Assembly: GCF_001005315.1 (NCBI RefSeq)
Contig: NZ_LBMG01000008.1
Location: 1-64,000 of the forward strand
Direction: 5' to 3'
From: Kordia jejudonensis
GTDB lineage: Bacteria; Bacteroidota; Bacteroidia; Flavobacteriales; Flavobacteriaceae
Length of the DNA: 64,000 nucleotides
Shown: in pieces, positions 63,295 to 64,000 of the stretch
How positions within the stretch are numbered: the stretch's first letter is position 1
How the letters are laid out: the number at the start of each line of letters is the position of its first letter
Made by a program: the position numbers and the translations under genes
Notes under the pieces: model-generated
The model's input: only the letters and a program-made list of their open reading frames with translations
Databases searched by the model: none
Told to the model about the DNA's origin: nothing

Positions 63295-64000
63295 ATGCAG
63301 TTAAAATCATTAAATAATACTTTTTATCCATTACTTGTGATAAAAGCTATCGCTCTAATACTAATTTTTAGTTTTAGCAATCATGCTTTTTCTCAAAACA
63401 AACAGGTAAAGTTAAATAGCAGTAATTACGAAAAATATATTAAGAGCTTACCTAGCTTTACAATGTTTGGCGATAATTATTTTATAACTGGCCCATCACT
63501 AAAAAATAAAATTTCAACCGACAATAGTGATGCTAAATTTCATTTAGGATTTAGGCAACGTCTCACAAATTTTGAATTACCATGGAATACATTCATATAT
63601 TTTACATATCAACAAAAAGCATTTTGGGATATTTATGAAGATAGTTTCCCCTTTAGAGAAACCAATTATAATCCTTCTTTAGGAATTGCAAAACTTTTTG
63701 CTAATGAAACTGGCATTACTGACGGACTTTGGTTTGCTTTTGAGCATGAATCCAATGGTCGTAATGCTGAAAACTCACGTAGTTGGAATTTTTTTTCCCT
63801 ACAATATTTTAAGCCTTATGGTGATGATTGGGTATTTAGAATAAAAACTTGGTTGCCTGTTGGTAGTCTGACAGACAACGAAGACATAACAGATTACAGA
63901 GGCTATTTTGAGACTGGCGTAACTTATACCCCTTCAAAAGACCTATATTTTGATGCAGACTTAAGACAAGCATTTCATAATGGTTGGAGAGGGAGCATCA
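63295..64000 (+). CDS. pldA: Outer-membrane phospholipase A, partial
   Basis: A gene open at the window end (235 codons visible). The signal peptide ends A-F-S-Q. The OMPLA barrel shows FRQRLTNFELPWNTFIYFTY, then QQKAFWDIYEDSFPFRETNY and the active-site motif FEHESNGR, with the catalytic His and Ser and the Asn later in SRSWNFF. Calcium-dependent hydrolysis of outer-membrane phospholipids is the family activity. Start ATG 63295 is 60 bases after the DUF4249 stop; co-transcription is possible. Confidence 0.9.
   Translation, partial: MQLKSLNNTFYPLLVIKAIALILIFSFSNHAFSQNKQVKLNSSNYEKYIKSLPSFTMFGDNYFITGPSLKNKISTDNSDAKFHLGFRQRLTNFELPWNTFIYFTYQQKAFWDIYEDSFPFRETNYNPSLGIAKLFANETGITDGLWFAFEHESNGRNAENSRSWNFFSLQYFKPYGDDWVFRIKTWLPVGSLTDNEDITDYRGYFETGVTYTPSKDLYFDADLRQAFHNGWRGSI

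Overview
The window looks like about 64 kb of a marine-type Flavobacteriaceae (Bacteroidetes) chromosome; the genus cannot be fixed from this sequence. The grounds are low GC, promoter -7 boxes of the TAnnTTTG type, type IX secretion sorting tails, LytTR regulators paired with LytS-type or TPR-containing kinases, a CarboxypepD-reg TonB receptor paired with a DUF4249 lipoprotein, and many secreted lipoproteins. No rRNA, tRNA, CRISPR array or prophage was seen.

Layout. 0-4.9 kb: a TIR-domain gene, then a graveyard of decayed transposases (IS982-like, IS1182-like and a third type) and a decayed TMEM175-type channel, with an intact Crp/Fnr regulator and an SRPBCC gene between them. 4.9-18.1 kb: a three-PAS sigma-54 activator diverges from a tightly packed run of 14 genes with a near-consensus sigma-54 promoter in front (GG-N10-GC). 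Most products carry export signals: an exported pirin, a secreted isochorismatase-fold hydrolase, a YtcJ-like amidohydrolase lipoprotein, a Tat tyrosinase with a lipobox, a SCO1 copper protein and an alginate-export-type porin. YceI, DoxX, a DUF606 transporter, NhaA, YjdJ and YjdI, a small conserved protein and a SnoaL-like protein complete it. I infer a regulated envelope pathway for phenolic or quinone compounds. 18.1-19.5 kb: a decayed IS3-family element lies just behind a truncated UBP-type zinc-finger gene.

19.7-30.8 kb: small-molecule and detoxification genes with two AraC regulators and one TetR regulator. They include a secreted VOC-SnoaL fusion, a YhdH-type reductase, an NmrA-like protein, a secreted epoxide-hydrolase-like enzyme, a haloalkane dehalogenase broken by one frameshift, a truncated MDR reductase and an SDR. 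31.6-41.4 kb: a leftward surface or fibre cluster with two T9SS-tailed proteins, a protein of about 24 seventeen-residue repeats, a second fibre-like protein with the same kind of C-terminal module, and a 1092-residue secreted protein.

41.5-50.9 kb: a CPBP protease and a LytS/LytTR pair flanked by diverged direct repeats, a sterol-desaturase-like hydroxylase, a TraB/GumN protein, and a second LytTR regulator with a TPR histidine kinase. 51.6-60.0 kb: a TetR-headed export operon (TolC, HlyD, two ABC ATPases, two ABC-2 permeases), resembling a split YbhGFSR system with extra small genes. 60.0-64.0 kb: a TonB receptor, a DUF4249 lipoprotein and the start of an outer-membrane phospholipase A that runs off the end.
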